Origin: Enterobacter mori LMG 25706
GTDB taxonomy: Bacteria > Pseudomonadota > Gammaproteobacteria > Enterobacterales > Enterobacteriaceae
Length of the DNA stretch: 64,000 nucleotides
Direction: 5' to 3'
Assembly: GCF_000211415.1 (NCBI RefSeq)
Contig: NZ_GL890780.1
Location: forward strand, 531,576 to 595,575
Shown: one piece after another, positions 28,185 to 36,050 of the stretch
Position numbering within the stretch: the first letter of the stretch is position 1
Layout of the letters: each line of letters starts with the position of its first letter
Made by a program: the position numbers and the translations under genes
The notes under the pieces: generated by a model
What the model was told of the DNA's origin: nothing
The model's input: the letters and a program-made list of their open reading frames with translations, nothing else
The model's database searches: none

Positions 28185-29085
28185 CGTTCCCCCCTACGGT
28201 CACGCTGTACTGGCTGCACCATGAGGCCTGCGTCTCATCGAGCACGATATCGGCTGCCGGCGCCGTCAGCTCCACGCGCTGCACCCCTTCCACATGAAGT
28301 GCGGCGTAAATAGCAGACTTGCGGATATCGCGCCCCAGCCGGTGCTGTGCCGTGATATAGGCCTGCAGCCGGGCTCTGGCCGCGTTGAGCACGGGTTCAC
28401 TTTCAGGGCCAGGGAATAAGAACAGCGAGGCCACAATGCTGTAGTCGACAATATTGGCTGACTGGACGGTCACGCGGTCGGCGACGGGCCTGACGTCCTC
28501 ATCGTTCAGCGCATTGCGAACGGCGGTGAGCAGCGCTTCGGACGCCACGCCATTATTCTCCCGCGAGAGCACGGAAACCGTAACGTTCGCAGGCTGGGGG
28601 CTAATCACGGAAATGTCTGCCACCCGCCCATCCGCGCTGCGGCCATGGAACTGATAAGCGCCCGTCGAACCGGCCACGCTTAGCCCTTCCGGCGCCTGCT
28701 GGATCCGCAGACGAAAGTCGGTATCGGATTCCATGACCGCTGGCGTGGGCGGGAACGTGGTGTCGTCGGCGGGCGTAATCACCAGACGCTGAAGATTAGC
28801 GTTTGCCCCAATCTGGTCGAGATCGCTGCCCGCGGCGTAGGCCAGCATGACCGCTCGCGCGGCCTCATTTACACGCTGACGCCAGATAACTTCCCGATAC
28901 GCGTTTTCCTGCAGGAGCTTCACAATCGGCTCTGACTCCAGCGTCAGCGTGCGTGCGATCGCCTCTTGCTCCGCCTCAGGATAGAGCGAGACAAAGGTGG
29001 CCTTACGTTCTGCCAGCAGCGTCTCATAATCCACCTCCTCCACGACATCAGGCGCGGCGAGCTGGCTCAGATCAACAATAGCCAT
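28177..29085 (-). CDS. J: Baseplate wedge protein J
   Basis: 302 residues, P2 gpJ size, a T4 gp6-like wedge protein. It starts MAIVDLSQLAAPDVVEEVDY, with the LAYAAGSDLDQIGAN core motif and VADRVTVQSA near the C-terminus, all typical of the family. With W it forms the wedge of a simple contractile baseplate. Confidence 0.95.
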   Translation of the reverse strand: MAIVDLSQLAAPDVVEEVDYETLLAERKATFVSLYPEAEQEAIARTLTLESEPIVKLLQENAYREVIWRQRVNEAARAVMLAYAAGSDLDQIGANANLQRLVITPADDTTFPPTPAVMESDTDFRLRIQQAPEGLSVAGSTGAYQFHGRSADGRVADISVISPQPANVTVSVLSRENNGVASEALLTAVRNALNDEDVRPVADRVTVQSANIVDYSIVASLFLFPGPESEPVLNAARARLQAYITAQHRLGRDIRKSAIYAALHVEGVQRVELTAPAADIVLDETQASWCSQYSVTVGGNDE

Positions 29086-29090
29086 AGGGT

Positions 29091-29441
29091 TTAACTCAGT
29101 GAAATGGTGATAGAAAAGGAGCGATCGGACGTTGGTCGCGTGCCGGTGATATCGACATACAACGTCCCGTCATTCTCCGAGCGTTCGAACGCGATTGCCG
29201 TCAGGGTCATCCGCGGTTCCCACTTCTGGATCGCGGAGTAACAGGCGGCCATAATTTGGAGGCGCAGCGCCGGACTCTGGGGCCGGTCGATCATCGCCGC
29301 CAGCAAGGAGCCGTACTCCCTACGCATGACCCGCGAGCCAACGGGCGTCACCAGAATGTCGCGCACGCTTTGCCTGATGTGTTCAGCCTCTGAAATGCTG
29401 AGCCCGGTTTGACTGTTCATTCCCGTGTAGCGCACCGTCAT
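29091..29441 (-). CDS. W: Baseplate wedge protein W (gp25-like)
   Basis: 116 residues, gp25/lysozyme-like wedge subunit, with the conserved GSRVMRREYGSLL segment. It starts MTVRYTGMN and overlaps gene V by four bases. Homologs occur in all contractile systems (P2 W, T4 gp25, T6SS TssE). Confidence 0.95.
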   Translation of the reverse strand: MTVRYTGMNSQTGLSISEAEHIRQSVRDILVTPVGSRVMRREYGSLLAAMIDRPQSPALRLQIMAACYSAIQKWEPRMTLTAIAFERSENDGTLYVDITGTRPTSDRSFSITISLS

Positions 29442-30079
29442 TGTGTCCCCTTAGTCCAGCTTCCGCCGCTTTGCACACTGCCGTGGGCATGGTTGTCCAC
29501 CTGTACCCCATTGGAGGTGAATTGACCGCCGGAGTGTTGGATATTTCCGGCCATCACCCCGCCCTTTTGCACCTCAAGCGAGGCGGTAATTAACTTGTTG
29601 GTACACACTACTTCGGGTGTATCAAGCGTGATGCGGGTCGCGGATTTCACGAGCACCACCGGTACGGTCGCGCTCAGTGATTCCGATGCGGTGATGGCTG
29701 CCGTTTTGATGCCGGTTGCCGCCAGCGCCCCGCTCCCGGGCTCGTACTCAATAACCGCCCCGTCGGGAAAGCTAACGTGAAGCGCATCGGGTGACGTCGA
29801 CGGTGCCGGATGCTCGTCAGAGAAAATGCCCGGCAACACAAAGGCGGTATCCAGCTCTCCGCCGATGGCCAGCAGCAGTACCTGTTCGCCCTCGGACGGT
29901 GCCCACCACACGCGCGAACGGCCAGCGCGGCAGGTCATCCAGTTCAGCCAGGTGGTGTTCATCCCACCGGACTGGACGCGACAGAGCCCTCTTTTGAGGT
30001 CGACATCGGTCACAACACCGACACGAATAAGATTGCGGATCGCGCGAGCGATGCCGTGTATGGAGGTTAATGTATTCAT
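29438..30079 (-). CDS. V: Tail spike (membrane-piercing tip) protein V
   Basis: 213 residues from the ATG at 30079 (MNTLTSIHGIARAIRNLI), chosen by homology to P2 gpV. It has GRSRVWWAPSEGEQVL, ELDTAFVLPGI, FPDGAVIEYEP and the beta-helical C-terminal part ending with a His-X-His motif (NHAHGS), which in P2 V binds iron at the needle tip. It is the cell-puncturing device of the tail. Confidence 0.94.
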   Translation of the reverse strand: MNTLTSIHGIARAIRNLIRVGVVTDVDLKRGLCRVQSGGMNTTWLNWMTCRAGRSRVWWAPSEGEQVLLLAIGGELDTAFVLPGIFSDEHPAPSTSPDALHVSFPDGAVIEYEPGSGALAATGIKTAAITASESLSATVPVVLVKSATRITLDTPEVVCTNKLITASLEVQKGGVMAGNIQHSGGQFTSNGVQVDNHAHGSVQSGGSWTKGTQ

Positions 30080-30192
30080 AAGAAGAGAATGCCGCGCAGG
30101 GCGATCGGCAGCAACGAGACGGGGTTTGATGCGGGATGAAACAACAAGCAGTATTGCCGACTGGCCAGCCAACAGGGCTGCGGGCTGGCCAT
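30076..30192 (-). CDS. Small ORF between V and R, at the expected place of gpS
   Basis: A possible 38-residue ORF (starting MASPQPCWLASRQY, ending LRGILFL) that overlaps the start of V by four bases (ATGA). P2 has a small orf before V, after gene S. Here gene S (about 150 codons) is absent: only 121 bases separate V from R. The ORF may be the retained tail end of the S-orf30 region or a non-coding scar. It has no clear ribosome-binding site. Confidence 0.35.
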   Translation of the reverse strand: MASPQPCWLASRQYCLLFHPASNPVSLLPIALRGILFL

Positions 30193-30200
30193 CAGCGCAG

Positions 30201-30668
30201 TCACACCTCCCAGCGGCTCACCAGCTCACCGTTGATGTACAGCTCCATCGGGCGCGTGACGGGTTCCGGCAGCGGCGGCTCCGGGGCATAGGTGGCGAGC
30301 AAGGTCCCCTCCTCCTGGGCAACCAGAATGCGCTCGGTCAGCTGCAGGCTAAAGCCGATCTCTGCCGTTTCATCGTCATTTAAGGCGACCTGAAAGAGAA
30401 AGCCATTTTTTTGCCCCTGTTCAAGGGTAAACATGTCCGGCTGGTTTTCCCGAAGCCAGGCCAGCACCGGAACAAAAATGCCCTCGCTGTCGCCGGAAAA
30501 ACCGCTGACTTTCGCCTTCAGCTCATATTTCTTTTCAAACGAGAGCGAGGACGCCAGGCGTGCATCGATATTCCCGCTCCCGACGGACATCGCCAGGCGC
30601 TTCGGGTTTGCGCGCAGTTGTGGAACAGCGTCAATTAAGGCCTGACGCAGGCTCTTGAGTTTGTGCAT
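30201..30668 (-). CDS. R: Tail completion protein R
   Basis: 155 residues from the ATG at 30668 (MHKLKSLRQALIDAVPQL), the same size as P2 gpR. Strong remembered matches are SLSFEKKYELK, FVPVLAWLRENQPDMFT and EPVTRPMELYINGELVSRW. It is needed to finish the tail at its head-proximal end. Its usual partner gpS is missing here. The start overlaps the spanin gene lysC. Confidence 0.92.
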   Translation of the reverse strand: MHKLKSLRQALIDAVPQLRANPKRLAMSVGSGNIDARLASSLSFEKKYELKAKVSGFSGDSEGIFVPVLAWLRENQPDMFTLEQGQKNGFLFQVALNDDETAEIGFSLQLTERILVAQEEGTLLATYAPEPPLPEPVTRPMELYINGELVSRWEV

Positions 30669-30921
30669 CGCGTGTATCCTGACAGTCTTTAATGGTTTCA
30701 ACCTGCAACGCGCAGGCAGTAAGGGCATGCTCAAGCCTGCGAATATCGGCACTCAGATCGCCGTTAGTGGCGGGCTCGCTCGCCGGCATCGGGCAGAGGC
30801 TCACCTTCGGGCAAGCGTGGTAAACAATGTGCGGCGGAGGCGCAGGCGGCGCGGACGTGCAGCCTGCGGACAGCATCAGGCAGCTGAGCGGTATACCAGC
30901 GGCGTAACTCTTCATTTTCAT
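30631..30921 (-). CDS. lysC: LysC, outer-membrane spanin lipoprotein (Rz1-like)
   Basis: 96 residues with a lipoprotein signal (LMLSAGC lipobox near residue 21) and a Pro-rich stretch (SAPPAPPP), typical of Rz1-type o-spanins. The gene begins inside lysB in another frame, the classic nested Rz/Rz1 arrangement. It would span the periplasm with LysB and fuse the membranes at lysis. Confidence 0.85.
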   Translation of the reverse strand: MKMKSYAAGIPLSCLMLSAGCTSAPPAPPPHIVYHACPKVSLCPMPASEPATNGDLSADIRRLEHALTACALQVETIKDCQDTRDAQTQEPASGLN

Positions 30922-31189
30922 TTATCAACTTCCCAATGGCCACTTCGCGTCTGGCCAACGTTTCTCCGGCAGCGGCAAGCTCATCGCGGAGCCTGACCTG
31001 CGCGTTTTCATTTTCTCTGGCCAGCCGCTGCGAGACGTTAAGCTGTTGGTTCAGCGTGTTGATCGCGCTTTTTTGTTCGCGGACGATCTGGTTGGTTTTG
31101 GTCAGGGAGCGGGACAGGTTCTGATTGTCATGTCGATACCACAGGGTCATGGCCACCAGCGCGGCCAGCATCAGAAGAAGCGTTCTCAT
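30764..31189 (-). CDS. lysB: LysB, inner-membrane spanin (Rz-like)
   Basis: 141 residues from MRTLLLMLAALVAMTLWY, a single N-terminal membrane anchor, followed by a periplasmic coiled coil (SLTKTNQIVREQKSAINTL and on). It matches P2 LysB. Its 5' end overlaps the endolysin gene by four bases and its 3' half holds the lysC start. Confidence 0.87.
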   Translation of the reverse strand: MRTLLLMLAALVAMTLWYRHDNQNLSRSLTKTNQIVREQKSAINTLNQQLNVSQRLARENENAQVRLRDELAAAGETLARREVAIGKLINENEELRRWYTAQLPDAVRRLHVRAACASAAHCLPRLPEGEPLPDAGERARH

Positions 31190-31695
31190 CGGCCCTCCTT
31201 CAGACACCAGGCCTTTTCACGGGCGCGACGGTTTTCAAGCCCAGCGTTTTTGTTCCCGTTGACGTACACCCAGCGGGTCAGCTCACCGCACGCCTGCGGC
31301 CACTCCTTGCGATTTATCAACGACACCAGCGTCGAACGGCAGGCGGCGCCGGTTCCCACGTTAAAGGCAAAACTGACCAGCGCATCATAGACACGGGGCG
31401 GCATCTCCACCGGTGCGCAGGCGGCAAGCCGTTTCTCAACCTTCATGACGTCGGCAATCAGGTTCGCCGCCGCGTCACGTTCGGTAATGTCTCTCGTCGG
31501 CACGACACCGGCCGTGTGGCCAATGCCTGACGTCCATACGCCCGCGCTACACCGGTAGGGCGACAGACGACACCCTTCGAGATCGGCGATCAGCGCCAGC
31601 CCTTCGGGCGAGGTTTTCAGTAGCCGAAAGTCCGGCATGAGCACCGCCAGCGCAAGCACGCTGGCGATGCTGCAACGCTTAATGATTGAGTTCAC
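31186..31695 (-). CDS. Endolysin, GH24 lysozyme with SAR-like signal anchor
   Basis: 169 residues. An N-terminal hydrophobic segment (residues 8-20) looks like a signal-arrest-release domain. The GH24 site is EGCRLSPYRCSAGVWTSGIG: Glu40 and Thr55 align with T4 lysozyme Glu11 and Thr26, but the Asp20 position is Cys49. A Cys here is common in phage SAR endolysins and may be involved in activation, so loss of activity is not implied. It degrades peptidoglycan after holin triggering. Confidence 0.9.
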   Translation of the reverse strand: MNSIIKRCSIASVLALAVLMPDFRLLKTSPEGLALIADLEGCRLSPYRCSAGVWTSGIGHTAGVVPTRDITERDAAANLIADVMKVEKRLAACAPVEMPPRVYDALVSFAFNVGTGAACRSTLVSLINRKEWPQACGELTRWVYVNGNKNAGLENRRAREKAWCLKEGR

Positions 31696-31900
31696 GAATG
31701 CTCTTCTTATCGAGGCCTAACGATTTGAGATAGCGCCAGGTTTTTCGCTTAAACCAGTAATTCGTCAGCGCGGTAAAAATGGCGCAGAGACTTCCCACGT
31801 AGAGCGCGACTTTCTCAGGAGACATCGCCCCAAACCAGGCCAACGCCACGGCCAGCCAGTAGGCAATAAACGTGGTGATTTTCTCCAGACTCAGTCCCAT
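31679..31900 (-). CDS. Phage holin, two-helix type
   Basis: 73 residues with two hydrophobic helices (FIAYWLAVALAWFGAM and VALYVGSLCAIFTALTNYW) and a basic, charged C-terminus (FKRKTWRYLKS). Overlaps gene X and the endolysin gene at its two ends, the usual P2 late order X-holin-endolysin. It would depolarise the membrane and release or activate the SAR endolysin. Confidence 0.88.
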   Translation of the reverse strand: MGLSLEKITTFIAYWLAVALAWFGAMSPEKVALYVGSLCAIFTALTNYWFKRKTWRYLKSLGLDKKSIRELNH

Positions 31901-32094
31901 AGGTTCACGGTTTCTTTTCTGGGTGCGCTATCCACCTCAGGCATGTCTATTTCGCAGCCATGAGGCAGAACAACGCCGTACTCAGCGAGGCCAGGATTGG
32001 CTTTCAGAACGGTTTCGACGACGCCTGCCGTGCGCCCGTAATAACGGGCACAGATGGCATCAAGCGTATCGCCCTGCATTGCATAGATCTTCAT
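31891..32094 (-). CDS. X: Tail protein X (LysM-like)
   Basis: 67 residues, exactly P2 gpX length, from the ATG at 32094 (MKIYAMQGDTLDAICARYYG). It is LysM-like (QGDTLDAI...NPGLAEYGVVLPHG) and needed for tail assembly. In P2 the capsid-completion gene L precedes X; here a 178-base non-coding gap and then tum precede it, so this is the right edge of a large deletion. Confidence 0.93.
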   Translation of the reverse strand: MKIYAMQGDTLDAICARYYGRTAGVVETVLKANPGLAEYGVVLPHGCEIDMPEVDSAPRKETVNLWD

Positions 32095-32272
32095 CAGACG
32101 CTCCAACATCCGGATTACCAGGTACGGTAGAGTTTCCAGAGCCAGCGCCCTTTCCGCTAGCGCTGGCGGATGGACAATCGCGGACACAACAGGCCGTCCG
32201 CGAGCCGCGAGCGGCCGCCTGGCGAGCACAAAATCTGAATGAAGCGCGTCGTGCCGGTATAAGAGGCTGAGG
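32095..32272 (-). other. Non-coding junction where the Q-P-O-N-M-L head genes are missing
   Basis: No gene with a start and ribosome-binding site is seen between tum and X. The gap holds a GC-rich hairpin (GCCAGCGC at 32141 and GCGCTGGC at 32160). In P2 and 186 about 6-7 kb of portal, terminase, scaffold, capsid and completion genes lie at this point. I saw no recognisable fragment of them. Confidence 0.55.
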
Positions 32273-32713
32273 CTAGCGCCAGCTCTCGTCTTCCCAGACT
32301 TCGCGGAGAATGGTGTCCAGCGCTTCGCGTTCGGCCTCGCCGTCAACGCCCAGCAGCTCAACGCCGGTCATGGAGCCTTCTTTCACCGTCCCCCGCGTTG
32401 ACGGGAACAGGGGCCTAATCCTGCGGGTGAGTTCGCACTGGAATGCCGCCACGATGGACGGGCCAACGTGCTGATCTTTATCCAGCGTGATATTCACCCG
32501 CACATTGCTTTCTTTTTTGATTCGTTCTGGAACAGGCGATGCCGAGAAAACAACGGTAAACGCATTGTTTTTGATTAAATTCCCTCTCGCAATCTCAGCA
32601 ATTAAATTCAGGGCAATCTCACGATCTCTCTCCTGACAGGTTCCTTCTGTCGTCAGTCGCGCAATCATCTCGACTCGTTCAATCATGACTTGCTCATTCA
32701 ACTCTCTGTCCAC
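32273..32713 (-). CDS. tum: Tum-like SOS antirepressor with DinI-like C-terminus
   Basis: 146 residues from the GTG at 32713, which has GGAGG four bases upstream; a GTG at 32755 would place coding sequence across the LexA box. The N-terminal part (MIERVEMIARLTTEGTCQER) resembles 186 Tum; the C-terminal part (VNITLDKDQHVGPSIVAAF, LDTILREVWEDESW) is DinI-like. In phage 186, LexA-controlled Tum inactivates the CI repressor after DNA damage. It lies beside gpA and is followed by the deletion scar. Confidence 0.83.
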   Translation of the reverse strand: MDRELNEQVMIERVEMIARLTTEGTCQERDREIALNLIAEIARGNLIKNNAFTVVFSASPVPERIKKESNVRVNITLDKDQHVGPSIVAAFQCELTRRIRPLFPSTRGTVKEGSMTGVELLGVDGEAEREALDTILREVWEDESWR

Positions 32714-32733
32714 ACAACCTCCACCACGAGATA

Positions 32734-32749
32734 CTGTATAAACATACAG
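32734..32749. promoter_or_regulatory. LexA (SOS) box upstream of tum
   Basis: CTGTATAAACATACAG matches CTGT-N8-ACAG perfectly with AT-rich centre; the dyad extends to TACTGTAT / ATACAGTA (32732-32751). It is 21 bases upstream of the tum GTG. This should give SOS control of the antirepressor and so of the tail genes. Confidence 0.9.
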
Positions 32750-32822
32750 TAGCACGTATTCATAAAAAGAGTGAAGCGAAAAATCAGAATGCCTTGCGGT
32801 ATGTACATGATATCGATGGAGA

Positions 32823-35012
32823 TTAGCGTTCCCGTTGGGTGAGCAGGCCCGTTAAATGCCCAATACGTTCAAGGATTTTCCGCGCCTTTTCCTGATAAGA
32901 ACGCGCTGCCGGAAAGAGCGAACCGTCAGCGGCGCCTCTGCACCATTTGTCGTTAAAGCGGCTGACGCCGCCCGCCATAAGATGCAGGGCCTCTCCTCGG
33001 CTGATGGCGATTCCGGTGGCGAGCCGGATCTCATCAATCACCCTCTCCGGAACCCCGTTCTGCGGATCCCGCTCATAGACAAAGGGTGCCGATGCGCCGG
33101 GCCGGATGCGTTTGATGCGCTCGGTTAATGCCCGCCGCGCATGCCGGTTAAGGGGTTGAGAGGGATCGCTCACCGTACAGTTAATGACAGAACTCCGAGG
33201 AGGTGCAGGCGCAACCTGAAGGTCCACGGCCCGCTTCGGCACAATTTTCCACTGCGTGAGCCGGGTCAACACCGGGCTGCCAGCACCGACGGCGGAATCG
33301 TACACGCCGCGGATGCGAACGGTCTCCTCGCCGTACTGGTTAAATTCGGCGCGCGGTTCATACAGCGTGCGCACCTGCAAATCATCGCGACGCACAAACG
33401 GCCCGCCCTGTGCGGTGACATAACCCGCCCAGTCCCCGGCGTCCGCCGCGTCATGGACGGCGGCAAACTCCACGCTCAGACCGCGCGCGGCCTCGGTGTC
33501 CGTCAATCGACGCAGCTCGCGGTAGACGGTTACCGGCGCGCCGCCGATGAACTGAAACTGGCGAATGTGCCAGCGCCCCGCCCAGGCCGATACGGCGCAC
33601 GCCGTCTCCTTCAGCAACCCGCCGCTTTCGTTATCGGTTTCGCCATCCAGCGCATAGCCGTCGATGTTCTTTGAGATGTATTTGGCGATATAGCCAGTAG
33701 CACTGCCTTTTTGCGGATCGATGGCGTCCGCGTGAAAGCGCACCCGTGCGGCGCTTTCACTCTGCAGCTCAGCGGCATCCTCCTCCCGCGCGTAGTCCCC
33801 TATAATCTGGCGTACACATTCGACATCTTCCGGCAGCATAAACATCAGCATGTGCCAGTGGGGCGTACCGTCGTGATGGGGTTCCGCAACGCGGATACCA
33901 AAAATGCGCCGCCCCTCCCGGTGCAGCTTTGCGCGAATGCGCGCCCACAGCCGCGTGAAGTAGCGCTGCGTATCCGCCGGGCTCGCCCCGTCCCACTTCG
34001 CGTTGGGGTAGCCCGCGCTCACGGTCGCGTGATACCGCGCGGGCGCGGTTAACGTATAGCACTCGCCCACATAGCCCAGCGCCTGGCAGATGTTTTCGAA
34101 GCCGCGAATGCGGGTCATCAGTTCACAGCGACGTATCGCCGGATTGGCTACCGAGCTGTCGTATTTATCAATCAGGCTGATGCGATTGCCCTCTTCATCT
34201 TCCAGCTCCATGCCCTTGAGAAATTCGCGGGTGCGGCGCTTCTGCTCGCGCCATTCCGTCACGCAGCGCTTGCTCGCATACGCCGTTCTCTTTTTGCTGA
34301 CGTTGCCGAGGGCAATCTGCACATGCTCGCGCCAGGCGGCCGCGATCCGACGCAATCGCCCGCGCCACCACGCCTCGGAAAACAGGCGGATCACCGCCGC
34401 GGCAACATCATCTTTGTTGAAAAACGTCGTCGACACCCGCTCCCAGTGCGGGGGCGATACGTTAAACTGCCGTGCGATCAGTCCGGCGCGCTGATACCAG
34501 ACGTACAGCGTCTGGTATTCACCCATGTCAGCATCGTTAATATTCGCCAGCTCGCCGCGAATAAAGCTGGCGATATCGGCGGCCAGCAGGTCGATATCCG
34601 CGCGGGACATATCGGGAAGTCGGTTATAGCGGGCAACCAGCTCGACCATCCGCGAGGCAAGGTATTGCAGAAGTCGGGTGTCGAAATGGCCTTCAAATAC
34701 GGCCCGGGAGACCGCGTCGTGCAGGCCCGCGCAGGCATAGCGTTCAGAAACCTGCCGCAGGCGGGGCAGTATCCTGTTGCAGAAGCGGATCAAAAAGGCA
34801 TTGGCCTGCGGGCTGCCCCGACGCTGTTCGAGAGCGTCGACCGTGCGCCAGACGTCAACGCGCACGCAGTCAGGCTGCTGTGAGAGGGCAATTCTTGCCT
34901 GCTGCAGCGCCGCGAAAAGGCGATCGCGGCGCTGCAGTTGGGCATGGGTAAGGTAGGGGCTGACAACGGCCGACCGCGGAGCGTTCCATGGATACTCAAA
35001 TGACGTAGCCAA
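32823..35012 (-). CDS. A: Phage replication initiation protein A (rolling-circle nickase)
   Basis: 729 residues of the P2/186 gpA family. It has the HUH metal motif (PHWHMLMFML, His385 and His387) and the paired nicking tyrosines in YIAKYISKNIDGY (Tyr441 and Tyr445, matching P2 Tyr450/454). It would nick the phage origin, which in P2 lies within gene A, and act with host Rep helicase. It is intact although no genes for packaging are left. The first methionine (35012) fits, and its 5' end abuts the zinc-finger gene. Confidence 0.92.
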   Translation of the reverse strand: MATSFEYPWNAPRSAVVSPYLTHAQLQRRDRLFAALQQARIALSQQPDCVRVDVWRTVDALEQRRGSPQANAFLIRFCNRILPRLRQVSERYACAGLHDAVSRAVFEGHFDTRLLQYLASRMVELVARYNRLPDMSRADIDLLAADIASFIRGELANINDADMGEYQTLYVWYQRAGLIARQFNVSPPHWERVSTTFFNKDDVAAAVIRLFSEAWWRGRLRRIAAAWREHVQIALGNVSKKRTAYASKRCVTEWREQKRRTREFLKGMELEDEEGNRISLIDKYDSSVANPAIRRCELMTRIRGFENICQALGYVGECYTLTAPARYHATVSAGYPNAKWDGASPADTQRYFTRLWARIRAKLHREGRRIFGIRVAEPHHDGTPHWHMLMFMLPEDVECVRQIIGDYAREEDAAELQSESAARVRFHADAIDPQKGSATGYIAKYISKNIDGYALDGETDNESGGLLKETACAVSAWAGRWHIRQFQFIGGAPVTVYRELRRLTDTEAARGLSVEFAAVHDAADAGDWAGYVTAQGGPFVRRDDLQVRTLYEPRAEFNQYGEETVRIRGVYDSAVGAGSPVLTRLTQWKIVPKRAVDLQVAPAPPRSSVINCTVSDPSQPLNRHARRALTERIKRIRPGASAPFVYERDPQNGVPERVIDEIRLATGIAISRGEALHLMAGGVSRFNDKWCRGAADGSLFPAARSYQEKARKILERIGHLTGLLTQRER

Positions 35013-35013
35013 C

Positions 35014-35235
35014 TCATCCTCCCCGGACGTGTTTATTTTTCATCTCCTCGATCTCCTGGCAGGTGAAGCACAGCGCCACGCCGGGCACCGCCATGCGGCG
35101 CGCTTCGGGTATCGGGGCCTCGCAGTCCTCGCAGAGGAAACGCGAAGGTGATGCGGGCCGTCTGCGGGCGTGATTAATGTGCCGCTCTCTGTCTTCCTGC
35201 TCGCGCGCCTGCGCAAGATCGATAAAATCGGCCAT
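35014..35235 (-). CDS. TraR/DksA-type zinc-finger protein
   Basis: 73 residues with a four-cysteine motif, CEDCEAPIPEARRMAVPG followed by LCFTCQ, as in the small TraR/DksA proteins of P2-like phages. TraR binds the RNA polymerase secondary channel and mimics DksA-ppGpp. It is packed between A and a DUF2732 gene with 1-base spacing or overlap. Role in the element not known. Confidence 0.85.
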   Translation of the reverse strand: MADFIDLAQAREQEDRERHINHARRRPASPSRFLCEDCEAPIPEARRMAVPGVALCFTCQEIEEMKNKHVRGG

Positions 35236-35462
35236 CAGTGCAGCTCCTGTGATTCACGCTCGTAGCGGGCCGCTTCGAGGCACAGCAGTTCGGCAACGTC
35301 TTCTCCGCTCATGCCGGTTTTAAAGATATGGCTTGCCAGCGCCTCCAGGCGCAGGGAGACCGCGCGGGCTCGCGCGCATCGCTCCTCTGTTTTTGCCTCC
35401 TTCAGCAGGCGTTTCAGTTCTTCACTTCCGAGTGGATAAGAGCGGTTTTCACTGTTTCGCAT
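35235..35462 (-). CDS. DUF2732-type small phage protein
   Basis: 75 residues from the ATG at 35462 (a GTG one codon up at 35465 is equally spaced from AAGGAG). Segments SYPLGSEELKRLLKEAKTEE and FKTGMSGEDVAELLCLEA are typical of a small helical protein found in the early region of P2-like phages. Function unknown. Overlaps the zinc-finger gene by one base. Confidence 0.75.
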   Translation of the reverse strand: MRNSENRSYPLGSEELKRLLKEAKTEERCARARAVSLRLEALASHIFKTGMSGEDVAELLCLEAARYERESQELH

Positions 35463-35530
35463 CACGCGTTCTCCTTAATTTCAGGCAATAGAATGCCCGG
35501 CGGGTTTACGCCATTCGTTTTTGGGTTGGG

Positions 35531-35869
35531 TTACATCGGCATGGTCAGCCGTTCAGGAAATAAACTCACAACAGCACGAAAATGGTTCATGGCGGTAATC
35601 AGCGCCCGTTTCTCCTCAGTCGTCAGCTCGCTGATATCGCACTCGTGGCGGGCGACGGGCAATCTCGCCAGGAAAAAGATGGCGGCCAGCGCCCTGCAGT
35701 TCTCCTCAAAACAGGGATCGCGCTTATCGCGCAGCTCGGCCATAAACCGCGCCAGCTCTTTTCCGCTATCGCTCCCGTATCGGGCGCGCAGTTCAGCGAC
35801 GTGGTTAAGCCCGCTAAGACGAGCCCCCACGCTAAGTGGAACCCTCGCACGGGCAGCTTCTATCGCCAT
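35531..35869 (-). CDS. DUF5347-type early phage protein
   Basis: 112 residues, soluble and helical, with ARFMAELRDKRDPCFEENCR and FFLARLPVARH, features I associate with the DUF5347 family of P2/186-like prophages. Function unknown. Preceded by an overlapping 34-codon ORF and followed by the DUF2732 gene; transcribed leftward from the cI control region. Confidence 0.7.
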   Translation of the reverse strand: MAIEAARARVPLSVGARLSGLNHVAELRARYGSDSGKELARFMAELRDKRDPCFEENCRALAAIFFLARLPVARHECDISELTTEEKRALITAMNHFRAVVSLFPERLTMPM

Positions 35870-35963
35870 ATCACCCCTCGAGTAAATTCACGCACGCTAA
35901 TGCGCTGATAACGGGCACAGCACGGCTTTTTCCGCCGCTTGAGGATTGCGATTTCAGAAGCCA
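35860..35963 (-). CDS. Possible small early ORF next to the CI control region
   Basis: A 34-codon ORF (MASEIAILKRRKKPCC then ARYQRISVREFTRG) whose TAG lies inside the start of the DUF5347 gene, so the two could be translationally coupled. It occupies the place where P2/186 carry cox/apl and CII. It is too short to be either; it could be a remnant or a small unrelated early gene. Confidence 0.35.
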
Positions 35964-36050
35964 TGCTGCATGATTCCCATTTTGATACTGTCTGCAATCA
36001 TTAGCCTCTGTTTGCCAACGCCTGCCGCTGATTGCCCGAATTTGTAATGA

